From JAQGMJ01 sp036498945 (lineage in GTDB: Bacteria > Pseudomonadota > Gammaproteobacteria > Burkholderiales > JAEUOS01), in NCBI GenBank assembly GCA_036498945.1, contig DASYEQ010000061.1, positions 18,288-82,287 on the forward strand: DNA of 64,000 bases, in the 5' to 3' direction. Made by a program: the position numbers and the translations under genes. Every line of letters starts with the position of its first letter. Position 1 is the stretch's first letter. This document shows positions 30,501-38,677 of this stretch, piece after piece. A model generated the notes under the pieces. It saw only the letters and a list, made by a program, of their open reading frames with translations, searched no databases and was not told the origin of the DNA.

Positions 30501-31109
30501 GCGCAATACAGCGAAGCCGCCGACGGCGCCGCGCTGAAGACGCGCGCGGTGCGCGATGAGATCGCCAAGCGCGCCAAGATCACCCTGGCCCCGGGCGAAG
30601 AGCCCGGCCCGCTCGATCTGCAGGACCGCCACGTGCGCAGCGCCTTGCGCGACCTCTATACCGAACGCTTCGGCAGCGCCGAATACGACAAGGCCAAGGC
30701 CGAAGCGGAAAAAGCCGCGCCCGGCACCGCGCCGAAACCGGCGCCGCAGGAAGAGGCGGAGAAAAAGGCCGGCTCAGGCGCAGCCGCCAACCCCGCTTCC
30801 ACCAAGGCGGGCGACGAGCCCGGCAAGATTTCGGTGTTCCAGCGCATGGGCCGCCTGGTCTCGGGCGAACCGCAGGTGGCCGATGCCGGCGACTTCTACC
30901 GCAAGCTGCGCCAGCGCCTGGAAACGCAGCAGCCGCTGCCCGCCGACGCACTGACGCAGCTCGGCCAGCAACGCGCCCAGGCGATCGTCGCCGCGCTCAC
31001 CGCCGATGGCGTGGATGCCGCCCGCGCTATTGCGGGCGCGCCGGAAAAGGTCGAAGCCGAGCCGGGCAAGGCAGTGCCGCTGAAGCTGGCGCTGGGCAGC
31101 AGCAAGTAG
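27504..31109 (+). CDS. DUF748 / AsmA-like envelope protein
   Basis: A 1201-residue protein with a short cytoplasmic N-terminus, one TM helix (about 40-60, RIGVIAVGLLALYALIGFLIVPWVI) and a very long periplasmic region of repeating beta-strand pattern typical of AsmA/TamB-like lipid-conduit proteins. DUF748 blocks include FNPFTLRLEAHDFHLME, DLSLRPQFGAKIHELSGVITGLSS and the C-terminal LGSLLGISGGDKLEAIDFDPGS, after which come Ala/Lys/Glu-rich linkers. Family members are thought to act in outer-membrane lipid transport. It stands alone, divergent from the ModA-like gene. ATG 27504 is the first start after which the family pattern begins. Confidence 0.88.
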   Translation: MDGNSTTQEPAAVPALAADPAAAAQAAPARSFLRRLRWKRIGVIAVGLLALYALIGFLIVPWVIRNQVPKLMQSELERKGEIGQVKFNPFTLRLEAHDFHLMEANGAPLFSLGGLVVDLDWVSLPRRAWSFREIHLVAPGVNLAISKDGKFNIAALLATLDKKPKEPSSGGMPRLVVDHFALDAGKVEMKDERAGYSNSLTPIEFALDNFSTLPDRTGPYTFSANSQRGGKISWKGDASVNPIRASGELSLEGASLPELAVYLKTYAKVTLAAGTLSLSLPYQVSYSDGKLEASLKGAKVALADLAVAHEGAKDSFFTLTRLNLTGINADLARRAATIDEVSVGGGKLAIRRDAQGQLDVANLMAQSPAHPASSGAAVTAASWKLGVKQVAFDNLAFGLVDETISPPLRVTADKLQLHMAVDAAQENGPPQVKVSNAQLAISNLAAASGTQVLLQVRQQGFDDGEFDLGAQRASFGRVYVDGGEVKVARDAQGKLNLMGLLPTGGARAKNAVEATQAPQAPWDARIKSLELGGFAADIEDAGSGLRLHAQDIRAKAQAVSTDLKQAVKFDAGFKLKEGGEFSAQGSATPATGAVDANVRVSKLPLNIAQPALAKFVHLKLAGGSVSARGKLTVGGDGRRAAALRYAGSFEVPGLVLNEEDGDLFASWKSVGAEKLFLSIQPNRLEIPELRIVEPNAKLLIEEDRSLNAARLLVKPATSGASVQAPVAAAALSAGGAAPAAAKGDENGFPVAIRRVRIDHGKLDFADLSLRPQFGAKIHELSGVITGLSSSRSSRSQIELDGSVDEYGLARIRGELNPFSPKDNTDVNVVFKNVDMVSASPYTMKFAGYKIAEGKISLDLKYKVRDSKLEGDNQVVIDQLKLGERVDSPEAMKLPLELAIAILKDKDGRIDLGLPVSGDLNDPQFSYGAVVWKAITNVLTKIVTAPFRALGSLLGISGGDKLEAIDFDPGSAKILPPEREKIKQVAQVLAKREQLKLTAPAQYSEAADGAALKTRAVRDEIAKRAKITLAPGEEPGPLDLQDRHVRSALRDLYTERFGSAEYDKAKAEAEKAAPGTAPKPAPQEEAEKKAGSGAAANPASTKAGDEPGKISVFQRMGRLVSGEPQVADAGDFYRKLRQRLETQQPLPADALTQLGQQRAQAIVAALTADGVDAARAIAGAPEKVEAEPGKAVPLKLALGSSK

Positions 31110-31130
31110 CTCGCGGCGGCCACGCCTGGG

Positions 31131-31682
31131 CTAGGCGTCGATCCACTTTCGCGTTTCCTTCAGCACCTCGTCCGACAGCTTGGTGTCGTCGGCGAGGCGC
31201 GCCAGCAGCATCGCGCCCACCATCGCCGACCAGCTGCCGATGGCGGCGCGGCGCTTTTCTGCCGCTGTCTTGCCGGGAGCACTCAGGCTGAGGCTCTCGA
31301 TCTGCGCGCGCAGGGAATCGGTCATCACGCGGCGTAATTCGGCAGAGCCGCGCACCGCCTCCGTGCCGAGCGCCGAGAACATGCAGGAATCGGTCAGGTC
31401 GTCGCGGTGCTCGGGCCTCAGATAGGCGTCGGCATAGCGCGCCAGGCCGACGCGCTCGGCGGGGCGCACGCCGTCTTTCGGCGTCAGCACGTGCAGGCTG
31501 GCCTGGGTGATCAGGGCATCCTTGGAATCGAAATAGCCATAGAAGGCGCCGTGAGTGAGGCCCGCCCCGCTCATCACCTCGGCCACGGTCACGCCCTCGA
31601 AACCGCGCTCGCGAAATAGCCGCGCGGCGGCTTCCAGGATGGCTTCGCGGTTTTTTGCAACCTGTTCACGACTGATTTTCAT
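31131..31682 (-). CDS. TetR/AcrR-family regulator
   Basis: A 183-residue repressor. The HTH domain (about 8-55) reads NREAILEAAARLFRERGFEGVTVAEVMSGAGLTHGAFYGYF, and the C-terminal domain is of the AcrR-like C2 type with EHRDDLTDSCMFSALGTEA. It is divergent from the SDR gene at 31837. The shared region contains a perfect palindrome inside a strong promoter, so it most likely represses the SDR and itself. The inducer is unknown; related pairs often respond to aldehydes or quinones. Confidence 0.9.
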   Translation of the reverse strand: MKISREQVAKNREAILEAAARLFRERGFEGVTVAEVMSGAGLTHGAFYGYFDSKDALITQASLHVLTPKDGVRPAERVGLARYADAYLRPEHRDDLTDSCMFSALGTEAVRGSAELRRVMTDSLRAQIESLSLSAPGKTAAEKRRAAIGSWSAMVGAMLLARLADDTKLSDEVLKETRKWIDA

Positions 31683-31719
31683 GGCTTTCCGGCAGGACCC
31701 TGTGCCCCGAAATTAATGC

Positions 31720-31748
31720 TTGACATTTTACATGATAGTTATCATGAT
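31720..31748 (+). promoter_or_regulatory. Promoter of the SDR gene
   Basis: TTGACA (31720-31725) is a perfect -35 box; a 17-bp spacer leads to CATGAT (31743-31748), a 4-of-6 match to the -10 consensus. Confidence 0.6.
31731..31746. promoter_or_regulatory. Palindromic operator, probable TetR-family binding site
   Basis: CATGATA-GT-TATCATG is a perfect inverted repeat with 7-bp arms sitting in the spacer of the SDR promoter and touching the -10 box. A further TCATGAT copy lies at 31754-31760. Confidence 0.6.
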
Positions 31749-31836
31749 TGTATTCATGATGTTTGTAATGATTAATATCTGACATTGCAAGGCGCCATGC
31801 GCCGCGACCCATTCAACGCTTTCAAGGAGATTCATC

Positions 31837-32619
31837 ATGAGCAAGAAAACCACTGCCCTGATCACCGGCGCCTCCACCGGCATTGGCGCCACCTACGCGG
31901 AGCGCCTGGCGCGCCGCGGCCACGACCTTGTACTGGTGGCGCGCGACATCAAGCGCCTGGAAGAACTGGCCAAGCGCTTGCGCGTGGAGACCGGCGTAGC
32001 CGTCGACCTCCTGCCCGCCGACCTCACCAGGGCCGAAGATCTCGCCAAGGTCGAAGCACGCCTGCGCGAAGACGCGAAGATCGGCCTGTTGGTCAACAAC
32101 GCCGGCATGGCCGCCCACGGCAGCTACGCCAGCCCGGATTTGCAGGGATGGCAAAGCCTGATCGCCCTCAACATCACCGCGCTCACGCGGTTGACCGGCG
32201 CCGTGTTGCCGCGCTACCTGGAGCAGGGCGGCGGCGACATCATCAACATCGCCTCCGTGTTGGCGTTTGCACCGGAAATGCCGCTTGGGCCGTACGCCGC
32301 CACCAAGTCCTTCGTCGTCACCCTGACGCAGGGCATCAACGCCGAAGTTGGCGCACGCGGCGTCTACGCGCAGGCGGTGTTGCCGGCCGCCACGCGCACC
32401 GAAATCTGGGAACGCTCCGGCCGCGACGTCAACAGCCTGGCGGGCGTGATGGAAGTGGGGGAGATGGTCGATGCCGCGCTGGTCGGCTATGACCGCCGCG
32501 AAACCATCACCTTGCCGTCGCTGCCGGATGCGGCACAATGGGATGCGTACGACAGCGCGCGCAAGGCAATGCTGCCGAATGTCTCGCAGTCGCATGCGGC
32601 GGCGCGCTATCGCGCCTGA
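31837..32619 (+). CDS. Short-chain dehydrogenase/reductase (classical-type SDR)
   Basis: A 260-residue oxidoreductase with the NAD(P)-binding motif TGASTGIG (about 10-17), NNAG (about 87-90) and the catalytic Tyr-Lys in YAATK, preceded by the active-site Ser in NIASVLAFA. A textbook ribosome site (AAGGAGA, 6-nt spacing) precedes ATG 31837. The VLVARDIKRLEELA segment suggests an Arg-containing NADP-preferring cofactor site. It is controlled by the divergent TetR gene and followed by a strong terminator. The substrate is unknown. Confidence 0.92.
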   Translation: MSKKTTALITGASTGIGATYAERLARRGHDLVLVARDIKRLEELAKRLRVETGVAVDLLPADLTRAEDLAKVEARLREDAKIGLLVNNAGMAAHGSYASPDLQGWQSLIALNITALTRLTGAVLPRYLEQGGGDIINIASVLAFAPEMPLGPYAATKSFVVTLTQGINAEVGARGVYAQAVLPAATRTEIWERSGRDVNSLAGVMEVGEMVDAALVGYDRRETITLPSLPDAAQWDAYDSARKAMLPNVSQSHAAARYRA

Positions 32620-32661
32620 GCTTCCCCGGCCTTCGGACGGTTCATCCCGAGCGGATTCATT

Positions 32662-32695
32662 CACAGGCGGCGCTTATGCGCCGCCTGTGCTTTTT
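32662..32695 (+). terminator. Strong intrinsic terminator after the SDR gene
   Basis: CACAGGCGGCGC (32662-32673), loop TTAT, GCGCCGCCTGTG (32678-32689), then C and five T residues. The 12-bp stem is perfect. Confidence 0.9.
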
Positions 32696-32855
32696 CGCAT
32701 GCCCAGAGCGATGCTCGCCCGCGGATGCCGCGGAAACAAACAATTTCGCCGCCGCGCGGTTGACCGCGCGGCGCGATCTGCCCTACGCTTGAAGATCGCT
32801 CGCCCGTTTGGGCATCGATACGATGAACAAGATATTGAAGATGGAGACAAGCACA

Positions 32856-33803
32856 ATGATCAAGTGGAGCAGGGCATTTGCCGCGGCGACGGCGCTGATG
32901 CTGCCGTGGCTGGCGCAGGGCGCCGATACGGTGAAGATCGTGGTGCCCTTTGCCGCCGGCGGGCCGGTGGACATGACGGCGCGCGTGCTGCAGGCGGGGC
33001 TTTCCAAAGAACTCGGCAAGACGGTGATCGTGGAAAACCGCGGCGGCGTCGGCGGCACCCTGGGCGGCGCCTATGTCGCCAAGGCGCCGGCGGACGGCCT
33101 CACCGTGCTGCTGGCCTCCTCCAGCTTCGTGATGGCCGCGGGCACGGTGGCCAACATTCCCTATGACGCGCGCAAGGAACTGACGCCGATCGCGATGGTG
33201 GGCGAGGTGCAAACCCTGCTGGTGGCGCGTAACAGCCTCGACGTCAAGGACGTCAAGGACCTGATCGCCAAAGGCAAGGCCGGCGCCAAATTCAGCTACG
33301 GCTCATCGGGCATTGGTTCGACCATGCATATCGGCGTCGAAATGATGAACATGGCCTACGGTACGCACTTCGTTCACGTGCCTTACCGCGGCGCCGGGCC
33401 CGCGCTGACCGACCTGATGGCCGGCACCATCGACTTCCTCAATGCCGACGTGCCGGTGCTGACGCCTTATGTCAAAGACCACCGCGTCAAAGCCCTGGTG
33501 ATCTTCGACAGCAAGCGCTCCACCCATCTGCCCGAGGTGCCGGACAACGTCGAGGCCGGCGTGCCGCAACTGCAGATGACCAATTGGTACGGCCTGTTCC
33601 TGCCCGCCGGCACGCCGGTGGCGGCGCGCACGCAGCTGGAAAAGGCGGTTCTCGCGGTCGCCAATTCACCCGACGTCGCCGCCAAGCTGGCGGCTGCCGG
33701 CATGAGCAAGGCGCTCGACACGGCCGCCTTCCAGAAGCGCGTGAACGCCGACTTCGACCGCTGGCTGCCGTTCATCAAGAAGGCGGGCATTCGCTCGGAG
33801 TAA
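32856..33803 (+). CDS. Bug/TctC-family tripartite tricarboxylate transporter receptor
   Basis: The third Bug receptor of the window, 315 residues. The signal peptide (MIKWSRAFAAATALMLPWLAQGA) leads to VKIVVPFAAGGPVDMTARV and the conserved NRGGVGGTLGGAYVAKAPADG and FSYGSSGIGS. ATG 32856 has GGAGA 8 nt upstream; in-frame ATGs at 32823 and 32841 would spoil the signal peptide. It is a single-gene unit between a terminator and the convergent chemoreceptor gene. Its ligand is unknown. Confidence 0.93.
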   Translation: MIKWSRAFAAATALMLPWLAQGADTVKIVVPFAAGGPVDMTARVLQAGLSKELGKTVIVENRGGVGGTLGGAYVAKAPADGLTVLLASSSFVMAAGTVANIPYDARKELTPIAMVGEVQTLLVARNSLDVKDVKDLIAKGKAGAKFSYGSSGIGSTMHIGVEMMNMAYGTHFVHVPYRGAGPALTDLMAGTIDFLNADVPVLTPYVKDHRVKALVIFDSKRSTHLPEVPDNVEAGVPQLQMTNWYGLFLPAGTPVAARTQLEKAVLAVANSPDVAAKLAAAGMSKALDTAAFQKRVNADFDRWLPFIKKAGIRSE

Positions 33804-33861
33804 GCGCGGCGGGTTAGCCCGGCTGCATCGCGGCCGCTCGCGTGGTTCGCCAGCCGCCACC

Positions 33862-33890
33862 AAAAAATAACGGCCGCTCACGCGGCCGTT
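33862..33890 (-). terminator. Intrinsic terminator of the chemoreceptor gene
   Basis: On the minus strand AACGGCCGC, loop GTGA and GCGGCCGTT (33890-33869) are followed by A and six T residues (33867-33862). Confidence 0.85.
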
Positions 33891-33929
33891 TGGCTGCCCG
33901 GCGCAACGCCGGGCGGGTCATGTAGTCGC

Positions 33930-35546
33930 TTACGCGATCTTGAATTCCCCCACCACCTGCTGCATGTCGCCGGCGATGGTGTCGAGTTCGCGCGCGGTGC
34001 CGGCAGTGGTGCCGGCGGCGGCGCTGTTTTCCTCGGTCATTTGCGCAATCTTTTCCACCTGCTGGGCGATCGCGGTCATGGCGGTGCTTTGCTCGCGGAT
34101 GGTATCGTTGATCTCGACCACCGACTTCACCGAATCGCGCGTGCTCTGGCCGATCTGGGTGATGGCGACGCTCGCCGCCTTGGCGTGGGTCACGCCCTTT
34201 TCGACGTGGTGCGAGACCTCGGCCATCGCCTTCACGCTCGCCTGTGCGCTCACCTGCATGGCAGCGATGCTCTGGGCGATTTCCTGGGTGGAAGAGGCGG
34301 TGCGCTCGGCGAGCTTGCGCACTTCGTCGGCCACCACCGCGAAGCCGCGGCCCTGCTCACCGGCACGCGCCGCTTCGATGGCGGCATTCAGCGCCAGCAG
34401 GTTGGTCTGGTCCGCCACTTCGCGGATCACGGTCACGACGGCGTTGATCTGGTGGCTGTTCTTTTCCAGTTCGGCGATGTCGCGCGAGGTCTGCTCGATG
34501 GTGCTGGCAATCGCGTGGATTTCCTCCACCGCATCGCCGATCACCTTCTCGCCGTCGACCGCGGCGCGGCCGGCGATCTCGACCAGATCATTGGTCTCGG
34601 AGGCGCGGGTGGCGACCTGGTTGATGCTGACGGTCATCTCCTCGACGGAGGCGGCCATGCTGGACGCGGCATCGCTCTGGTAGGAGGAGCTGGTGGAAAC
34701 CTGGTTGGCCGCGGTGGCCAGCCCCGTGGCGGCGCCGCCGACGTTGCCGGATTTCTCGTGGATCGAGGCCAGGCTCGCCTGCATCTTGTCGACCAGGCGG
34801 TTGAAGGCGGCAGCGGTGACGCCGACTTCGTCGTTGCGCAGCACCGGCGAACGCAGAGTGAAATCGAGCTTGCCGGAGATGCGGTCGACGGCGTCGCGCA
34901 TACCGTTGAGCGAGCCCACGGTGGCGCGGTAGGTGGACCAGCCCATCCAGAGGGCCAGCAGGATGGAGCCGAGCCCGCCGATGGAAAGCATCAGGATGGC
35001 GCGCTCGTACATCGCGCGGCTGGCCTTGCTGAATTCATCGCCGGCCTGCTTGTTGGCCTTGATATCGCCCGCGATCGAGGAGGCGACCTTGCGCGGCAGC
35101 GCCATGTTGTTGTCGATGATGTTGCGCGCCTCGTCCTTCTTGCCGGCGCGCGAGAGCTCAACGCTCTTGTCGATCAGTGTCATGTAGGCGTCGATGGCTT
35201 GCTCGACTTCCTTGAAGGCCTTGGTGTCGGCCTCGCCGCTGACCAGGTCCTTGGCGTATTTGTTGACATCGCGCTTGATCAGCACGCGCGCGTCGGCGAT
35301 CTGCTTCTCGACGCTGGCCATGCTGGCCTCGTCCTTGTAGAGCATGTGCTTGAAGCCGAGAGTGCCCACCAGGCGCACGTTGTTGCCGAGGGTGGAAAGC
35401 ACTTCGAAGCTGGGCAAGGTGTTGTCGACGACAAACTGGCCGCGCTCGCCGGTGGTCTTGAGCTGGGCGAGCGAATAGGTGCCGATGGCGACGATGCTGA
35501 TGATCGAGAGGGCGATCAGGAGTTGCAGGCGTTTGGCGATGGTCAT
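33930..35546 (-). CDS. Methyl-accepting chemotaxis protein
   Basis: A 538-residue chemoreceptor. TM1 is at about 8-27 and TM2 at about 186-207, enclosing a periplasmic four-helix-bundle ligand domain. A HAMP linker follows, then the signalling domain with the highly conserved hairpin tip IREVADQTNLLALNAAIEAARAGEQGRGFAVVADEVRKLAERTASS. There is no C-terminal NWETF-type CheR-docking pentapeptide; the chain ends VVGEFKIA. ATG 35546 gives a proper N-terminal anchor; the longer frame does not. No che genes are adjacent. Confidence 0.95.
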   Translation of the reverse strand: MTIAKRLQLLIALSIISIVAIGTYSLAQLKTTGERGQFVVDNTLPSFEVLSTLGNNVRLVGTLGFKHMLYKDEASMASVEKQIADARVLIKRDVNKYAKDLVSGEADTKAFKEVEQAIDAYMTLIDKSVELSRAGKKDEARNIIDNNMALPRKVASSIAGDIKANKQAGDEFSKASRAMYERAILMLSIGGLGSILLALWMGWSTYRATVGSLNGMRDAVDRISGKLDFTLRSPVLRNDEVGVTAAAFNRLVDKMQASLASIHEKSGNVGGAATGLATAANQVSTSSSYQSDAASSMAASVEEMTVSINQVATRASETNDLVEIAGRAAVDGEKVIGDAVEEIHAIASTIEQTSRDIAELEKNSHQINAVVTVIREVADQTNLLALNAAIEAARAGEQGRGFAVVADEVRKLAERTASSTQEIAQSIAAMQVSAQASVKAMAEVSHHVEKGVTHAKAASVAITQIGQSTRDSVKSVVEINDTIREQSTAMTAIAQQVEKIAQMTEENSAAAGTTAGTARELDTIAGDMQQVVGEFKIA

Positions 35547-35705
35547 GTGGTACTCGCAAAGGTATGGGCGCCACCGGCAAGCCTGCCGCGGCACATCCGT
35601 TTGAGGGCGGGTGGCAACATGTTATGAGGCGCACCGCGCCGGGCAGGCGCGGAAAAAGGGGGTAAAACCCCCGCAATTCTCTTCAAGCGCGTTGCCGCGC
35701 GGCGT

Positions 35706-37493
35706 TCAGACGCCGGTGTCGGGACCGGTGGCGCCGATGGAGGGATCGATGTAGTCCTCGCCTTCCAGCGCGGCGCGCGCCTCGGCGGCGCGGTTGTAGG
35801 CGGCCCGTTCCGACGCCGGCGGCCGGTAGAAGACGACGCGGCTGCCGGTCGATTCCTTCGCCTTGTACATGGCGCTGTCGGCGCGCGCCAGCAGTTCCAG
35901 AGGCTCGTGCGCATCCACCGGGAAGATGGCAATGCCGATCGATGCGGCCACCGGCGAAGTCTCGTTGAACTCGGTGTAGGGCATGTTGAGCACGCGCGCC
36001 AGCTTGTGGGCGACATCCGCAATGTCGCCATCGCTGCCGGCTTGTTCGAGCAGCACGACGAATTCATCGCCCCCGAGACGCGCCACGGTGTCGGAGGCGC
36101 GCACGGTGGCCTTCAGGCGCTTGGCGGTGCCGATGAGCAAGGTGTCGCCGGCGGCGTGGCCCATGGTGTCGTTGACCAGCTTGAAGCCGTCGAGGTCGAT
36201 GAACAGGAGCGCCGCGCGCCACTCGTTGCGCCGCGCGCGGGCCACCGCCTTTTCCAGTTCGGCGTTGAAGGCCAGGCGGTTGCGCAGGCCGGTCAGCGCG
36301 TCGTGGGTGGCGGCGTAGGTCAGGCGCGCCTCGGCCTCGCGGCGTAGCCAGAACAGCGAAATCTGGTTGCCCACCGATTGCGCGATGGAGTCGATGAAAT
36401 CGTCCATCTGCTGCACGTGCGGGCCGAACAGTTCCAGCAGGCACACCACGTCGCCCTGCACCAGCACCGGAAAGGCGAAGGCGGCGTGCAGGTTGGATTC
36501 GGCGGCGGCGCCATTGCGCACGAAATGCGGGTCGCGCGGTGCGTCGGTCATCCAGGAAATCGCCTGGGTGTGGAAAGCCGTGCCCAGCAGGTCTTCGCGG
36601 ATGCACGGCAGGCGGCGCGAGCGCGAATCGTCGGCCAGGGGCTGGGCCACCGGCGCCGCCCATATTTCTCCACAAACAAGCGCGCCGTCCCTGGGATCGC
36701 GCATCCAGCGCGCGCCATATAGCCAGCCGAGCGGCTTGCAGATTGATTCGAGGATGCCGGGCATTGCCTCCGACAGGCGGCCGTGCGAGGCGAGAATGCG
36801 CGTCACCGCGTCCTTGATCTCCAATTGCACCTGCGCCTGGCGCACCAGGGTGACGTCGCGCGAGGCGCCGCGGTAGCCCGAGAACACGCCGTTGTCGTCC
36901 GCCACCGGCACGCCGGAGAGGGCGCCGTAGCGCAGGCGCCCGCGCGCATCGACCCGGCCGACGACGAAATCATGGAAGGCGTGATGCGCGTCCATCTCGC
37001 CCTGCAGGCGGTTCCAGTCGGCGGCGGAGACGCCGATCGACGGCAGCTCCCAAGGCGTCTTGCCTTTCATCCATTCGAAGTCGTTGCCGCCGAACGCGGT
37101 ATCGCGCGCGTAGATGCCGGTATAGCGGTGGCGCCCGTCGCTTTCCCAGAACATGTCGTGGCCGGAGAGCGTGATCTCGCGCAGTACGCCGGACCAGGTC
37201 TCGTTCAGTTCCGGCATGCCGTCGCTGAGCATCTCCGGGCTGGTGCTGGTGAGCGGCCCGTGGCGCTGCGCGATCTCCAATACCCGCACCTTGGCGCGCG
37301 AGCGCGCCAGCAGGGTGGAGAGGGCGGTGATCGCCACCGCGGCGACGATGGCGACCAGGATGGCGTCCCACCAGGAATTGGCAAGCATGCCGTCGGCGGC
37401 GCCCGCGCGCAGCGCATACATGCTGGCGCCCAAGCCCAGTCCAAGGGCAAGACGGCGGCGTTTCACGGTGACGGGTTTGGGCGATTTGAACAA
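35706..37493 (-). CDS. Membrane PAS-GAF-GGDEF diguanylate cyclase
   Basis: About 595 residues. A short hydrophobic segment is followed by a TM helix (ILVAIVAAVAITALSTLLA), a PAS-like domain (HDMFWESDGRHRYTGIYARD), a GAF-type domain (LGWLYGARWMRDPRDGAL) and a C-terminal GGDEF domain with the intact active-site motif LGGDEF and the metal-binding FIDLDGFK. No EAL domain is present. The frame stays open to ATG 37691, abutting the SDR stop, but codons from about 37494 to 37600 look non-coding (many ATA, GGA, CCA). TTG 37493 has AAGGA at ideal spacing and is my choice. It should make cyclic di-GMP. Confidence 0.87.
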   Translation of the reverse strand: MFKSPKPVTVKRRRLALGLGLGASMYALRAGAADGMLANSWWDAILVAIVAAVAITALSTLLARSRAKVRVLEIAQRHGPLTSTSPEMLSDGMPELNETWSGVLREITLSGHDMFWESDGRHRYTGIYARDTAFGGNDFEWMKGKTPWELPSIGVSAADWNRLQGEMDAHHAFHDFVVGRVDARGRLRYGALSGVPVADDNGVFSGYRGASRDVTLVRQAQVQLEIKDAVTRILASHGRLSEAMPGILESICKPLGWLYGARWMRDPRDGALVCGEIWAAPVAQPLADDSRSRRLPCIREDLLGTAFHTQAISWMTDAPRDPHFVRNGAAAESNLHAAFAFPVLVQGDVVCLLELFGPHVQQMDDFIDSIAQSVGNQISLFWLRREAEARLTYAATHDALTGLRNRLAFNAELEKAVARARRNEWRAALLFIDLDGFKLVNDTMGHAAGDTLLIGTAKRLKATVRASDTVARLGGDEFVVLLEQAGSDGDIADVAHKLARVLNMPYTEFNETSPVAASIGIAIFPVDAHEPLELLARADSAMYKAKESTGSRVVFYRPPASERAAYNRAAEARAALEGEDYIDPSIGATGPDTGV

Positions 37494-37691
37494 GCGAAAT
37501 CCTTGCGCGATCCGTGGGCCTGCTGTGGGTTGCGAGTTTTTCGGGACGGATGGGCCACGATCGCGCGTTCCGGCTTTGGGTATCAGTTTAATCAATATTC
37601 CATCTTCCGGCGCGCCGCGCCGGGCATCCGTGGCGCACGCCTGCGGATACATGCAGTCGGCTTGGCCGGGCGCGAAGGGGCGAATGGGCAT

Positions 37692-38459
37692 TTACGCGAT
37701 GGTGACGCCGCCGTCGGCGACGATGGTCTGCCCGGTGATGAAGGCGCCGGCAGGCGAGGCCAGCAACAGCGCCAGGCCGGCGATGTCCTCCGGCTCGCCC
37801 AGGCGGCGCAGTGGCGTGGCCGCCTCGCGGGCGGCGCGCAAGGTCTCGTCTTCCCACAGGGCACGGGCGAAATCGGTTTTCACCAGTCCCGGGGCGATGG
37901 CGTTGACCCGCACGTTGCGCGGCCCCCATTCGACCGCCAGGTTGCGCGTCAGCGCCGCCTCCGCCGCTTTCGACACGCCATACAGGCCGATCACGTCATT
38001 GCCTTTGAGGGCGGCGATCGAGGAGACGATGATCACGGCGCCGTCGCCGCGCTCCGCCATCTGCGGAATCACCAGGTTGCACAGCTGCCAGGTGGCGCGC
38101 ACGTTGGTGGCCATGATCTTGTCGAAAGCTTCATCGGAGGCCGCGGCAGTGGGGCCGTGGGCCGGGTTGGTGGCGGCGTTGCATACCAGCACGTCGATGC
38201 GCCCATAGGCCTCGATGGTGCGCGCCACCAGATGTTCCAGTTCCTCGCGCCTGCCGACGTTGCAGGGCACGGCGATCGCCGTCAGGCCTTGCGCGGCGAA
38301 CTCCGCGCGCACCGCCTCGCAGGCCTCCGCCTTGCGGCTGCAGATCACCACGCGCGCGCCGGCGCGCGCCAGCTGCAGCGCGATGGCGCGGCCGATGCCC
38401 CGGGTGGAACCGGTGATCAGCGCGGTCTTGCCGGACAGGTCAAACAGGGAGTCAGCCAT
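37692..38459 (-). CDS. Short-chain dehydrogenase/reductase
   Basis: A 255-residue SDR with TGSTRGIG at the cofactor site, CNAATN in place of the usual NNAG, catalytic Ser in IIVSSIAAL and YGVSK for Tyr-Lys. The C-terminus TGQTIVADGGVTIA is typical of FabG-like SDRs. ATG 38459 is preferred to an upstream extension because the cofactor domain begins just after it. Its stop lies directly before a possible start of the GGDEF gene, though the two need not be functionally linked. Substrate unknown. Confidence 0.92.
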   Translation of the reverse strand: MADSLFDLSGKTALITGSTRGIGRAIALQLARAGARVVICSRKAEACEAVRAEFAAQGLTAIAVPCNVGRREELEHLVARTIEAYGRIDVLVCNAATNPAHGPTAAASDEAFDKIMATNVRATWQLCNLVIPQMAERGDGAVIIVSSIAALKGNDVIGLYGVSKAAEAALTRNLAVEWGPRNVRVNAIAPGLVKTDFARALWEDETLRAAREAATPLRRLGEPEDIAGLALLLASPAGAFITGQTIVADGGVTIA

Positions 38460-38677
38460 GGCCTGGTATCGCGGGTTGCAAATGCGCTGGATGAGGGATG
38501 ACGGGAACCGCCCCGAATACTGCGTCAAAAATGCCCGCGAGGGAACGGCCCGCGCCGGGCTTTTTTCTCTCGCCTCCGGGGAGATTTCGTGATTTTTATT
38601 GAGTCACTGAACGTCTGGCCCACGGCGCCAGCGATGATTTGGCTATGATCGCGGGAGCGACATTGTAATGAGTGACG

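Noticed and set aside
38548..38566. Plus-strand terminator (GCCCG-CGC-CGGGC plus six T)
   Set aside because: No plus-strand gene ends upstream; the nearby SDR is transcribed the other way. It is short and may be coincidental.
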